From Streptomyces harbinensis (GTDB lineage: Bacteria; Actinomycetota; Actinomycetes; Streptomycetales; Streptomycetaceae), in contig NZ_FPAB01000008.1 of NCBI RefSeq assembly GCF_900116145.1, positions 1-64,000 of the forward strand: a stretch of 64,000 nt of DNA, written 5' to 3'. Under the pieces are notes generated by a model that was not told the DNA's origin, did no database searches, and saw only the letters and a list, made by a program, of their open reading frames with translations. Made by a program: the position numbers and the translations under genes. Below, piece by piece: positions 8,560 to 16,432 of this stretch (positions within the stretch are counted from its first letter, which is position 1; the number at the start of each line of letters is the position of its first letter).

Positions 8560-9168
8560 TCAGATGGTCGGAGTGTCGTCGACAACCGGCCTGTGCATCT
8601 CAACGACCGGCTTCCACCCCGCGGAGAAGTCGATGAAGTCCGCACGGGTGGGGTAGGTGTCGATCGCGCGACGGTCACGCTTGGGGCTGTCGCCGCCCTT
8701 GCGCCCGCGGGGAATCTGCTCCTCGAAGATGTCGACCTTCACGTCGGGAACCTCCTTGAGGCCCTGGCGCCAGATCTGCACGACGTCGGCGCCGAACGCC
8801 TGCCGGGCCGCAGCGTAAAGGGCCGTCAGAGCCCCCTTGTCCCCACCAGGGACGAAAAGAGCCAGATCCAGCACGACACCGGCGGACTGGAGAACCTCGA
8901 TGGTCACCGGGCCGTTGTCGTCGGCCAGGTAGATTCCGGCATCATTCTCGTCGTCGGGAAGGCAGGAGACCTCTTCCTGGAATGCGGTCCTCGCCGTGAT
9001 CGAACCGCCCTCGAAATCCTCACCGGACTTGGTCAGAAAAGCAGGGACATAACAGTCGGGAAGCTTGAGTTCTGCCGTGTCGGCGGAAACGAAGATCCTG
9101 TCGTTCACGCCGAGCTTCGTCACCTCTTCCAGCGAGAGGCGGCGAGCGGCGATCTTCTCCGTGTTCAC
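8560..9168 (-). CDS. Hypothetical protein (202 aa)
   Basis: GTG 9168 is preceded by a GAAAGG ribosome-binding site, so the frame's 16 extra upstream codons are not needed. The product (VNTEKIAARRLSLEEVTKLGVNDRIF .. VVEMHRPVVDDTPTI) is an acidic soluble protein. It has a repeated strand-loop pattern (VSADTAELKLPDCYVPAFLTKSG, GPVTIEVLQSAGVVLDLALFVPGGDKGALTALYAAARQAFGADVVQIW) and a basic PRGRKGGDSPKRDRRA linker near residue 165. No signal peptide, membrane segment or known motif seen. It is monocistronic, with about 760 bp of gene-free DNA upstream, and its function is unknown. Confidence 0.65.
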   Translation of the reverse strand: MNTEKIAARRLSLEEVTKLGVNDRIFVSADTAELKLPDCYVPAFLTKSGEDFEGGSITARTAFQEEVSCLPDDENDAGIYLADDNGPVTIEVLQSAGVVLDLALFVPGGDKGALTALYAAARQAFGADVVQIWRQGLKEVPDVKVDIFEEQIPRGRKGGDSPKRDRRAIDTYPTRADFIDFSAGWKPVVEMHRPVVDDTPTI

Positions 9169-9930
9169 GATTTGCCTTTCAGGTTGCACTGTCCCTCCGA
9201 ACAAGGACGTTACCACGAAACCAGGAGGTCAACTGACCAGTAATCCTCCGGTAAATGGCCTCCGATGTCCTGCTCGGGAGGATACCGAGGCGAGTGCCAC
9301 TCGGCCGGGAACATGCATCCGCCAGGCAGTATCCCTCGTCACGGCGATCGGGATCAACCGGCGGTTGCATTTCGGTGCGTTGGGTAGCACCAAGGAACCA
9401 AAAGAGAGTTTGCGGTAGATATCACCCATATCCCCTTGAGGGAGGTTCGCCTGACCCCTGAGCGGCTTGCCGGTGGGTTCTCCGGAGTGGTGGTGACGAG
9501 GTCACCACAGGATTCACCGACGTCTTCCAGGTATATGCGCATCGCCTGAAATATTCTTTTGACTTCGGAATGTGCGACGTCTTGCAACCTTTATTGCCGT
9601 GCCGCCACGTTGCCAGTCCCCCTCGTGCAAATCCGGCAGTGGACTGCCCCGGGGGATATCGAGCCCTGATGACGACAGCGTTCCGGGCTGCGGGCCCGTC
9701 CCTCATGAGGAGTCGTGGTGATCACGGCTGCGCCGCAGGAACTGGCGATTCACGTGTTCCGGTGGACCACGGTGCCTGCCGGAACCACAAGGCTCCGGGG
9801 CTGGACGCAGTGAGGGCCGGTCGAGTGCGGCGTGCGCGCCCTCTCCCCGGCACAGCGTGCCAGGCGGACGCACTGGGTGTGTAGCGCCTCGGGAATGGGT
9901 TACCCGGGGCCGCGAGGAAGGGAGTGTGCC
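9169..9930. other. Gene-free region with AT-rich patch (about 760 bp)
   Basis: No credible gene. It holds a perfect inverted repeat at 9490-9508 (listed separately) and an AT-rich patch at 9540-9600, unusual for this genome, which may contain the promoter for one of the flanking genes. Confidence 0.45.
9490..9508. repeat. Perfect 8-bp-arm inverted repeat
   Basis: GTGGTGAC, spacer GAG, GTCACCAC. The arms match perfectly. It has no T-run, lies about 320 bp upstream of the minus-strand gene start at 9168 and 420 bp upstream of the plus-strand gene, and has the size of a dimeric regulator site. Function unknown. Confidence 0.5.
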
Positions 9931-10755
9931 GTGCGGGAGGAATTGCCCGAGGGGACGGCGGAGATTCTGTTCATCGGCAACGCAACGCTGCTCATCCGCT
10001 ACGGTCAGCTGACGCTGTTGACGGACCCGAATTTCCTTCACCGTGGGCAGCACGCTCATCTGGGGTACGGGCTGGTGACGCGTCGGCTGACGGAGCCGGC
10101 CGTCGATGTCGCGGACCTGCCGCACGCGGACCTCGACGCCGTGGTGCTTTCCCATCTGCACGGCGATCACTTCGACCGGGTGGCCCGGCGCGGGCTGGAC
10201 AGCGGGTTGCCGTTCCTGACCACTCCGCACGCCGCACGGTTTCTGCGCGGCCTGTACGGCTTCCGGCGAGCGGCCGGGCTGCGAACCTGGCAGAGCCACA
10301 CGCTGGAGCACGGTACCTCCCGGGTACGGGTCACGTCCCTGCCGGGCCGGCACGCGCCCGGGCCCACCCGGTGGCTCCTGCCACCGGTGATGGGGAGCCT
10401 GCTGGAGTTCGGGGACAGCGCCGGGCCGACCCGCCTGGTCATCTACCTCACCGGCGACACTCTGGTCTTCAGCGGACTGCGCGAGATAGCGGAGCGCGTC
10501 CCTGACATCCATCTCGCCGTTGTCCACCTCGGCGGCACCACCCTCCCTGGCGGACTGACCGTCACCATGGACGCCCGGCAGGGCTCGGATCTGCTCGATC
10601 TGGTGCAGCCGCGCCAGGCGCTCCCCGTCCATTTCGACGACTACCCGGTCTTCCGCTCCTCTCTGGAGGACTTCCTGGAGGAGGCCGGCCGGCGCGGCCA
10701 CGGGAGCCGGGTATTGCGATGCGTGGCAGGCGAACGGATCCGGGTGAGCGCCTGA
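9931..10755 (+). CDS. Metallo-beta-lactamase-fold hydrolase
   Basis: This 274-residue protein starts at GTG 9931 behind GAAGGGAG; the open frame extends 33 codons further up but without protein-like composition. The metal-binding motif HLHGDHFD is at residues 75-82, followed by further ligands in LPGRHAPGP, YLTGDT and LPVHFDDYPVF, the order typical of the UlaG/RomA-like branch. A short N-terminal strand block (EILFIGNATLLIRYGQLTLLTDPNF) begins the fold. The fold usually hydrolyses phosphoesters or lactones with two metal ions; the substrate is unknown. Single gene, cytosolic (no signal peptide). Confidence 0.85.
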   Translation: MREELPEGTAEILFIGNATLLIRYGQLTLLTDPNFLHRGQHAHLGYGLVTRRLTEPAVDVADLPHADLDAVVLSHLHGDHFDRVARRGLDSGLPFLTTPHAARFLRGLYGFRRAAGLRTWQSHTLEHGTSRVRVTSLPGRHAPGPTRWLLPPVMGSLLEFGDSAGPTRLVIYLTGDTLVFSGLREIAERVPDIHLAVVHLGGTTLPGGLTVTMDARQGSDLLDLVQPRQALPVHFDDYPVFRSSLEDFLEEAGRRGHGSRVLRCVAGERIRVSA

Positions 10756-11079
10756 TCCCCGGTGGCTGCCCGCCGTCGTCCTGCTGCATCGAGTCCTGCG
10801 CCAGGAACCGGCCGTACAGTACCGGGCCGGATGGCACCACATCCTGGGTTCCCTGCACATCCACCTCGACAGCCGCTTCGCTCCAGCAGCGGAGATGGCC
10901 AGGACCGGCTCCCGGGAGCGCGGCGCCGGCTGTGGGCAGGCCACCAGCTGACCCGGAGCGCATCGTCGGACCGGACGACCACCGTCCACGTCCCGCCACG
11001 ACGCCCGGGACGGCCCGTCAGTACGACGAGCGGCCTGTGTGAGGTGCGCTGGAGCCGGGGCGGCGGGTGCCTCGGTCGT
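10756..11079. other. No convincing gene (about 320 bp)
   Basis: Convergent intergenic region between the plus-strand hydrolase and the minus-strand membrane protein. Only shadow frames seen; no clear hairpin. Confidence 0.4.
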
Positions 11080-11640
11080 TCAGTCCTTTGCCGGGGCTTT
11101 GGTTCTGCGTTCGCGCAGGCGGTCCATGAGCTGGAAGAGGGAGCCCAGGGGTGGGCCGAGGGAGAAGAGGCCGCAGGCCAGGGCGCCGATCGTGCAGAGG
11201 GTTCCCATGAGGGCGCTGCTGAACCAGACGCTGGAGCCGGGGCCGACGAGGATCGGTTTGTCGTCCCTGCTCATCCACCCGCTGTTGTGGGGTGTGACCA
11301 GGCGGGCGTCGGAGAGGTCGGTGGTCTCGCAGTCCCCGTCGACATGCAGTTTGTAGACGCCGATGTGCGGCTTCGACCCGTCGGAGGAGACGAACAAGCC
11401 CTGGCAGACGGTGATGGTGGTGCGTCCCCCGCTGATCTCTTCTGTGCGTGAGACCGTGGTCTCGCCGACAGCGCCGGCGTTGCCCCGTGCGGCCTGGTGG
11501 AAGGCGTAGGCGTCGTTGCCGAGGGCCCAGGCCAGTTGAGTCAGCACCACGGTGGCCAGGCAGGCGATCGGCCAGATGATGCCGAAGGCGATCACCCGTT
11601 GCAGGGGGCCGCCTTCTGGGGCGGGCTGACGGGGCTTCAT
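11080..11640 (-). CDS. Small membrane protein of unknown function (186 aa)
   Basis: Two hydrophobic segments are visible, at about residues 17-41 (IAFGIIWPIACLATVVLTQL) and 138-162 (WFSSALMGTLCTIGALACGL). They flank an extracytoplasmic loop of about 95 residues with two cysteines (VCQGLF, DGDCETT) that could form a disulfide. The basic C-terminus (MDRLRERRTKAPAKD) would be cytoplasmic. No family recognised. Its ATG overlaps the stop of a 40-codon upstream ORF (ATGA), suggesting coupled translation. Confidence 0.75.
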   Translation of the reverse strand: MKPRQPAPEGGPLQRVIAFGIIWPIACLATVVLTQLAWALGNDAYAFHQAARGNAGAVGETTVSRTEEISGGRTTITVCQGLFVSSDGSKPHIGVYKLHVDGDCETTDLSDARLVTPHNSGWMSRDDKPILVGPGSSVWFSSALMGTLCTIGALACGLFSLGPPLGSLFQLMDRLRERRTKAPAKD

Positions 11641-11759
11641 GGCGTTCCGTGGGATGCGCGGGTGGCCGGGGTGTCCGCTTGTGGAGGGCCGATGGCCGTC
11701 GTCGGTGTGGTGTGGGAGGGGTCCGCCGGAGGCGGCAGGTCGAGCGGGATGTGGCCCAT
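11637..11759 (-). CDS. 40-residue Pro/Thr-rich ORF coupled to the membrane-protein gene
   Basis: ATG 11759 is placed 4 bases after a GGGGGA ribosome-binding site. The frame (MGHIPLDLPPPADPSHTTPT .. TRASHGTP) ends in TGA that overlaps the ATG of the 186-residue membrane protein as ATGA, the standard arrangement for translational coupling. The peptide is disordered-looking, rich in Pro, Thr and Ala. It may be a real small protein or a leader whose translation delivers ribosomes to the next gene. Confidence 0.5.
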   Translation of the reverse strand: MGHIPLDLPPPADPSHTTPTTAIGPPQADTPATRASHGTP

Positions 11760-11838
11760 GTTTCCCCCTGGTCTTTCGCTGTGTTCATCAGATCACAGTG
11801 GTCGATGTGTGCCGGGGCGGGGGGGTGGTTGGGGCCGG

Positions 11839-11871
11839 CCCCGGGGAACCGTGGGGCAGGGTTCCCCGGGG
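11839..11871 (-). terminator. Hairpin after the chitinase gene
   Basis: CCCCGGGGAACC and GGTTCCCCGGGG form a perfect 12-bp stem with a 9-base loop, starting 6 bases past the chitinase stop. There is no U-run, as is common for Streptomyces terminators. Confidence 0.7.
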
Positions 11872-11876
11872 TGGGG

Positions 11877-12917
11877 TCAGGGCAGGGCGTGGACGTGCGG
11901 TCCGACGACGGAGGACCAGGCGTAGCCGCTGTGGGCGTCCCAGTTGGTGGACCAGGTCATCGCTCCGCGCAGGTCGGGGTAGGTGCGGTCGGGGACGAAG
12001 GTGCCGCAGTTGGTGCCCTGGGTCAGGCAGTCCAGTGCGTCGGTGACGGTCTGTGGGCTGACGTAGCCGGAGCCGGCCGCGTTCGGGGAGGCGGGGACGC
12101 CGAGGCCGACCTGGGAGGGGTCGAGGCCGCTCTCCAGTTGGATGCAGGCCAGGGCGGTGAGGAAGTCGACGGAGCCGGCGGCGTACACCTGGCCGTCGCA
12201 GCCGAGCATGGTGCCGCTGTTGTAGTACTGGGTGTTGACGACGGTCAGGAAGTCCTTGGTGTTCAGCGCCAGCTGGAAGTACTGGCTGCTGGTGGACTGC
12301 ATGTCGATGGTCTGGGGTGCCATGGTGTAGACGAGGCTGTCGCCGGTGGCCGCGTGGATGCCTTCCATGGCCTGGGTGAGGTAGGTGGCGTTGATGCCGT
12401 GTTCCAGGTCGATGTCCACGCCGTCGAAGCCGTACTCGTCCATGAGGGCGAGTGTGCTGGTGGTGAAGGCCTGGGCGGAGGCGGGGTCGTTGACGGTGAC
12501 GTTGCCGAGTTCGCCGCCCACCGAGATGATGACCGACGTGCCGGCGGCCTGTTTGGCGGCGATCTCGTCCTTGAACTGCTGCTCGGAGGTGTAGCCGAGT
12601 ACGGGATCGAGGTTGAATTCGATCTCTCCGGGGACGGTGGTGGAGTCGGCGAACGAGACGGCGATGATGTCGAAGTCGTCCGGTACGTCGGCCAGTCGCT
12701 GGATCACCGAGCCGTTGTCGAAGTTGTGCCAGTAGCCGGTGACCGCGTGGCGGGGCACCGCTTGGGTGCCGGGGCCCGGGCCGGAGGGTTCGCCGGCGCC
12801 GGCGCCGGTGGCGAGGGCCGTGGTGACGAGGAGGGCGGCGAGCGCGCCGGATCCCAGGGCGAGGGTGAGGGGCCGGCGGCGTGTGGGGGGTGCGCCGGCG
12901 GTGCGAGTGTTGTCCAC
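11877..12917 (-). CDS. Secreted GH18 chitinase
   Basis: This 346-residue protein starts at GTG 12917, just after GGAGGCAGGA; the longer open frame upstream has no such signal. Residues 1-42 are an export signal (Arg-rich n-region, then LTLALGSGALAALLVTTALA). The catalytic domain fills the rest: SVGG at about 130 and the GH18 signature DGVDIDLE at 165-172 with Glu172 as proton donor; YTMAPQ and a C-terminal AMTWSTNWD block fit single-domain Streptomyces GH18 enzymes. No carbohydrate-binding module is seen. It hydrolyses chitin outside the cell. A DasR-type operator 63 bp upstream of the start predicts induction by chitin breakdown products (GlcNAc). Confidence 0.93.
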   Translation of the reverse strand: MDNTRTAGAPPTRRRPLTLALGSGALAALLVTTALATGAGAGEPSGPGPGTQAVPRHAVTGYWHNFDNGSVIQRLADVPDDFDIIAVSFADSTTVPGEIEFNLDPVLGYTSEQQFKDEIAAKQAAGTSVIISVGGELGNVTVNDPASAQAFTTSTLALMDEYGFDGVDIDLEHGINATYLTQAMEGIHAATGDSLVYTMAPQTIDMQSTSSQYFQLALNTKDFLTVVNTQYYNSGTMLGCDGQVYAAGSVDFLTALACIQLESGLDPSQVGLGVPASPNAAGSGYVSPQTVTDALDCLTQGTNCGTFVPDRTYPDLRGAMTWSTNWDAHSGYAWSSVVGPHVHALP

Positions 12918-12979
12918 TCCTGCCTCCGTAACGAGTGTGGGGGGTACGGGGGGTTCGGTGGCCACCGATGGCACCCCAG

Positions 12980-12995
12980 GTTGGTCCAGACCAGT
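12980..12995. promoter_or_regulatory. DasR-responsive element (dre) upstream of the chitinase
   Basis: On the minus strand the site reads ACTGGTCTGGACCAAC, close to the dre consensus ACTGGTCTAGACCACT (13 of 16 by eye). It lies in the chitinase promoter region, where dre sites occur in Streptomyces chitinase genes. DasR (GntR family) represses from such sites until glucosamine- or GlcNAc-6-phosphate binds it. Confidence 0.8.
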
Positions 12996-13177
12996 GGGTG
13001 TGTCAATGGGCCGGGCCGGTGCGGGGGTCCGGCGGGGGCCGGCGCGCGGCACGTGTCCTGATCCGGTGTCACCGGGTGTGAGGGCTGCTCGGGTTCGGTC
13101 GGTCCGGGAGGCCGGGCCGATTGTCAGTGGTGACTGGCATGGTGAGGGACATCGCAAACGGAACGAGGGGGCTGTCC

Positions 13178-14218
13178 ATGTCCGGTTCGCAGAACTACAT
13201 CAATCACGTCGCCCTGGTGCTGGACGCCAGTTCGTCGATGTCGCATCTGAGCAGCAAGGTCGTCGAGGTGGCCGATCAGCAGATCGCCTACCTGGCCCGG
13301 CGGTCCCGGGAGCTGGACCAGGAGACGCGGGTCACGGTGTATGTGTTCGCGAACACCGTGGAGTGCGTCATCTACGACAAGGACGTGCTGCGGATGCCGT
13401 CGCTGAAGCAGTTGTACCGGGCCGGGGGGATCACCGCGCTGCTGGCCGCCGCCTTGAAGTCGCAGCGGGAGCTGGCCCGGACGGCGCAGCTGTACGGGGA
13501 CCACAGCTTCCTGACGTTCGTGCTCACCGACGGGCAGGAGAACGCGAGCCACCGGTGTCCGGACGCTCCGTCCCAGGACCCGGGCCGGCTGATCGCGGCC
13601 GTCTCGGAGATGATCGAGCAGCAGGAGGACAACTGGACGCTCGCCGTGCTGGTGCCGGATCAGATGGGCAAGCGGGAGGCCATGCGGTACGGCTTCCCGA
13701 AGGACAACATCGCCATCTGGGATGCCACGAGCACGCAGGGGCTGGAGGAGGCCGGGCAGGTCATCCAGGAGGCCACCGAGAAGTTCATGATCGGGCGCAC
13801 CAAGGGGGTGCGGGGGTCGCGCGCGGTGTTCTCGACGGGTGCGGAGGCGGTCAACGAGAAGACCATCAAGGCGGCCGGGCTGACGCCGGTGAAGCCGTCG
13901 GCGTACGCGCTGATACCGGTCGCGCGGGACGCGGGGATCCGGGAGTGGGTCGTGGAGAGCGGGCACACCTACCGCACCGGGGGCGCGTTCTACCAGCTGA
14001 GCAAGTCGGAGAAGATCCAGCCGCGGAAGCGGATCGCGGTGCTGGAGAAGAAGACGGACAAGGTGTACACCGGGCCCGAGGCGCGGGCGCTGCTCGGGCT
14101 GCCGGATGTGGAGGTGCGGGTGAAGCCGCATCACAACGAGAACTTCACGATCTTCGTGCAGAGTACGAGTGTGAATCGCAAGCTGGTGGCGAACACGCGG
14201 CTGCTGCTGATGCTCTGA
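13178..14218 (+). CDS. VWA-domain protein with intact MIDAS
   Basis: This 346-residue protein starts at ATG 13178, after GAGGGGG. The N-terminal von Willebrand A domain begins HVALVLDASSSMS, giving the metal-ion site DxSxS at Asp16, Ser18 and Ser20. A Thr in GGITALLAA and the Asp of VLTDGQENAS complete the MIDAS. The C-terminal third (about 230-346: AYALIPVARDAGIREWVVESGHTYRTGGAFYQLSKSEKIQPRKRIAVLEKK) is a separate beta-rich domain with a positively charged face. No signal peptide, so it is cytosolic. Such stand-alone VWA proteins in Streptomyces have no settled role. Divergent from the chitinase; followed 190 bp later by a lipoprotein gene. Confidence 0.88.
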   Translation: MSGSQNYINHVALVLDASSSMSHLSSKVVEVADQQIAYLARRSRELDQETRVTVYVFANTVECVIYDKDVLRMPSLKQLYRAGGITALLAAALKSQRELARTAQLYGDHSFLTFVLTDGQENASHRCPDAPSQDPGRLIAAVSEMIEQQEDNWTLAVLVPDQMGKREAMRYGFPKDNIAIWDATSTQGLEEAGQVIQEATEKFMIGRTKGVRGSRAVFSTGAEAVNEKTIKAAGLTPVKPSAYALIPVARDAGIREWVVESGHTYRTGGAFYQLSKSEKIQPRKRIAVLEKKTDKVYTGPEARALLGLPDVEVRVKPHHNENFTIFVQSTSVNRKLVANTRLLLML

Positions 14219-14408
14219 GGTGGTGGTGGGTGGCGTGGGGTGGTGCCAGCACCACTGTGCACCGGGGATCTTGGTCCATTGGTCCCGCGCGACGCTCGCG
14301 CCTAGGGTGGATCTTGCTCGAACACCGCGTCGTATGACGGATGTTCGTGTGCCGGCTGATGCGGCACCGGCTCGGCCCCTACCCCCACTGTCCCTTCGGA
14401 GGCAATTC

Positions 14409-15311
14409 ATGATCCGCAAGAAGCTCGCGACCACTGCCGGCATCGCGCTGTGCTGCGCCCTCGCCGGTGCCGGGCTGGTCGGCTGCGACTCCACGGAGCC
14501 GGAGGGCGGCCCGGAGTCCTCCGCGCCCGCGCCCGAGGGTGGCGAGGGACTGCTCACCGGGACCGAGGTGATCGACGTCGAGGGCCGTTCGGTGAACGTC
14601 TCCTGCTCCGGCGACCCGGTGGCTGAGCGTCCGCTGGTCGTGCTGCTGCACGGCGGCGGCGACGATCTCACCACCATGGCCGATCTGCAGGAGACCCTGA
14701 GCGCGCAGGGCCGCGTCTGCTCGTACGACCGGCTGGGTGCAGGTGGCAGCGATCAGCCGGAGGGGCCGCAGGACTTCGAGGGGGTCGGGAGGACACTGAC
14801 CGGGGTTCTGGACGAGGTGGCCGGGGACGGGCCGGTCGTTCTGGTGGGGCACTCCATGGGCGGGCTGATCGCCGGGCGGTACGCTCCCGATCACCAGGAC
14901 CGGGTGCAGGGTCTGGTGCTGCTGGACAGCACCTCCCCCACCGCGGGCACCGATCTCTCGGCGCGGATCCCGGAGTCCGCCACCGGCCCGGCGGGTGAGC
15001 TGCGGGAGCAGACGCTTGCGGTGTTCGACGGGGCGAACCCGGAGCAGCTCGTCTTCACCGACGGGCCGGTCCGCTCAGCAGGTGACATACCGGTGCGGGT
15101 GATCCAGCACGGGCAGCGGTACCTGGCGGAGGTGCCCGAGTACGGGGAGGGCCTGGAGGAGGACTGGACCGCGGGGCAGAACCAGTGGCTGGCGCTCTCC
15201 ACCGACAGTGAGCTGAGCACCGCGGAGAACAGCGGGCACTACATCCATGTGGACGAGCCGGAGGTCGCCGTCGCGGCCATCGAGGAGGTCGCCGCGCGGG
15301 CGGCCGGCTGA
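14409..15311 (+). CDS. Lipoprotein alpha/beta-hydrolase
   Basis: This 300-residue protein starts at ATG 14409 with GGAGG 7 bases before it. Residues 1-26 are a lipoprotein signal ending in the lipobox LVGC. A Gly/Pro/Glu-rich linker precedes the alpha/beta-hydrolase fold: an oxyanion HGGGDD segment, nucleophile elbow GHSMGG with Ser149, and the late His in NSGHYIHVDEP near residue 279. The enzyme should sit on the outer face of the membrane and cleave esters or amides; the substrate is unknown. A strong hairpin follows the stop. Confidence 0.9.
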   Translation: MIRKKLATTAGIALCCALAGAGLVGCDSTEPEGGPESSAPAPEGGEGLLTGTEVIDVEGRSVNVSCSGDPVAERPLVVLLHGGGDDLTTMADLQETLSAQGRVCSYDRLGAGGSDQPEGPQDFEGVGRTLTGVLDEVAGDGPVVLVGHSMGGLIAGRYAPDHQDRVQGLVLLDSTSPTAGTDLSARIPESATGPAGELREQTLAVFDGANPEQLVFTDGPVRSAGDIPVRVIQHGQRYLAEVPEYGEGLEEDWTAGQNQWLALSTDSELSTAENSGHYIHVDEPEVAVAAIEEVAARAAG

Positions 15312-15359
15312 GGCTCCCCGGGTGGGCCGAGGCGGCCCGGCCGGACGGTGACACGCGGC

Positions 15360-15395
15360 GACGCCCGGTACCCCGTGGGTGGGGTGCCGGGCGTC
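15360..15395. terminator. Bidirectional terminator hairpin
   Basis: GACGCCCGGTACCCC pairs with GGGGTGCCGGGCGTC (14 of 15 Watson-Crick, one G-T) around a loop of about 6 bases, between two convergent genes. Confidence 0.85.
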
Positions 15396-15410
15396 GGGCG
15401 GCTGGGGGCG

Positions 15411-16127
15411 TCAGTAGGCGCTGTTGACGTTGTCCATCGAGCCGTACCGGTCGGCGGCGTAGTTGCAGGCCGCCGCGATGTTCGCGACCGGGTCGTAGAT
15501 GTCGGTGCTGGTGCCGTCCACGTGGTACTGCTCGAAGGTCGGGTCGATCACCTGGAGCAGGCCCTTGGACGGGATGTTCTTGTGGGCGTTGGAGTCCCAC
15601 ATGTTGATCGTCTGCGGGTCACCGCTCGACTCGCGCATCAGATTGCTGTGGATGCCCTCGTACGAAGCGGGGATGCCGTTCTCGCGCAGCACGTCCAGCG
15701 CCTCGTTGATCCACTGGTCGATCTGCTCCGCCGAGGCCGGTTCCGGCTTCGGCTGGTCCTTCTTGTCGATCACGACCAGCGTGCCGTCCGCGTTGTACTC
15801 CGCGCCGCGGCCCTCGTCGGTGTGCTCGGGCTGCTCCTGGGGCGTGTCGTCCGCAGGGGCGGCGGCGGGCTGCTCCTGGGGCTCGGCGGGGGCCTCCGCG
15901 GCGGCCGTGCCGGTGTCCGGGGTCGATTCCGGCGTCCCGGTTTCCGCGGGTGCCGAGAACGCCGGGGCGCTCGCGGTCACGGTCGTGGGGGCGGTGGCCG
16001 GGGTGTGGGCGTCGGCCGAGGCGGTCGGGACGTGGACGAGAGACAGAGCCGCAGCCCCGGCGGTCACGATGCCGGCCGCAGCAGCCGTGCGGGTCCGAAG
16101 ACGGGAAACGCCGTGGGTGGCGGTCAT
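15411..16127 (-). CDS. Secreted transglycosylase-like cell-wall protein
   Basis: This 238-residue protein starts at ATG 16127; upstream codons of the open frame are not signal-like. The signal peptide is at residues 1-38 (ending HVPTASADA). It is followed by a long Ala/Pro/Glu/Thr-rich spacer (about 40-120) and a C-terminal lytic-transglycosylase-type domain: IHSNLMRESSGDPQTINMWDSNA with the catalytic-type Glu in MRESSGD, then SKGLLQVIDPTFEQYHV and a final AACNYAADRYGSMDNVNSAY. This is the SLT-like arrangement common in Streptomyces secreted cell-wall hydrolases. It probably cleaves or binds peptidoglycan. Confidence 0.85.
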   Translation of the reverse strand: MTATHGVSRLRTRTAAAAGIVTAGAAALSLVHVPTASADAHTPATAPTTVTASAPAFSAPAETGTPESTPDTGTAAAEAPAEPQEQPAAAPADDTPQEQPEHTDEGRGAEYNADGTLVVIDKKDQPKPEPASAEQIDQWINEALDVLRENGIPASYEGIHSNLMRESSGDPQTINMWDSNAHKNIPSKGLLQVIDPTFEQYHVDGTSTDIYDPVANIAAACNYAADRYGSMDNVNSAY

Positions 16128-16432
16128 ACACAAACCTCGATCCTCACGAGAGCGGAGAAATGCCGCGAATGGCGACATCCGCTACCGTGCCCCACCCCCC
16201 GAGACCGGGGCAAGAGGCTCTCCTGCGGCCCGGAGTCGTAGTACCGCGCCGGTCACTGCGGGCGGGTGGTGCGGCGGGCGGGTCAGTTCCCTCCTACCGG
16301 GCTTCGGATGTGACGGGCCTCTCGTGCGCCGCCTCACAGCGGGCGTCCGCGCGGGGCACCGACCGTGCTCGTACGATCACCCCGGGGTTGACGTGCGGCC
16401 GGCCGGGTGGGTCCGGAGCGCGGGGCTCGTGG
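16128..16432. other. Upstream region of the transglycosylase gene (305 bp)
   Basis: No gene. This long leader region was checked for a c-di-AMP (ydaO) riboswitch, which often precedes actinobacterial cell-wall hydrolase genes; I could not find its conserved blocks. A stretch ACATCCGAAGCCCGGTAGG on the minus strand is weakly reminiscent but not enough to call. Confidence 0.35.

Noticed and set aside
16128..16400. Possible c-di-AMP riboswitch before the transglycosylase gene
   Set aside because: The expected conserved blocks were not found in the leader on the minus strand.
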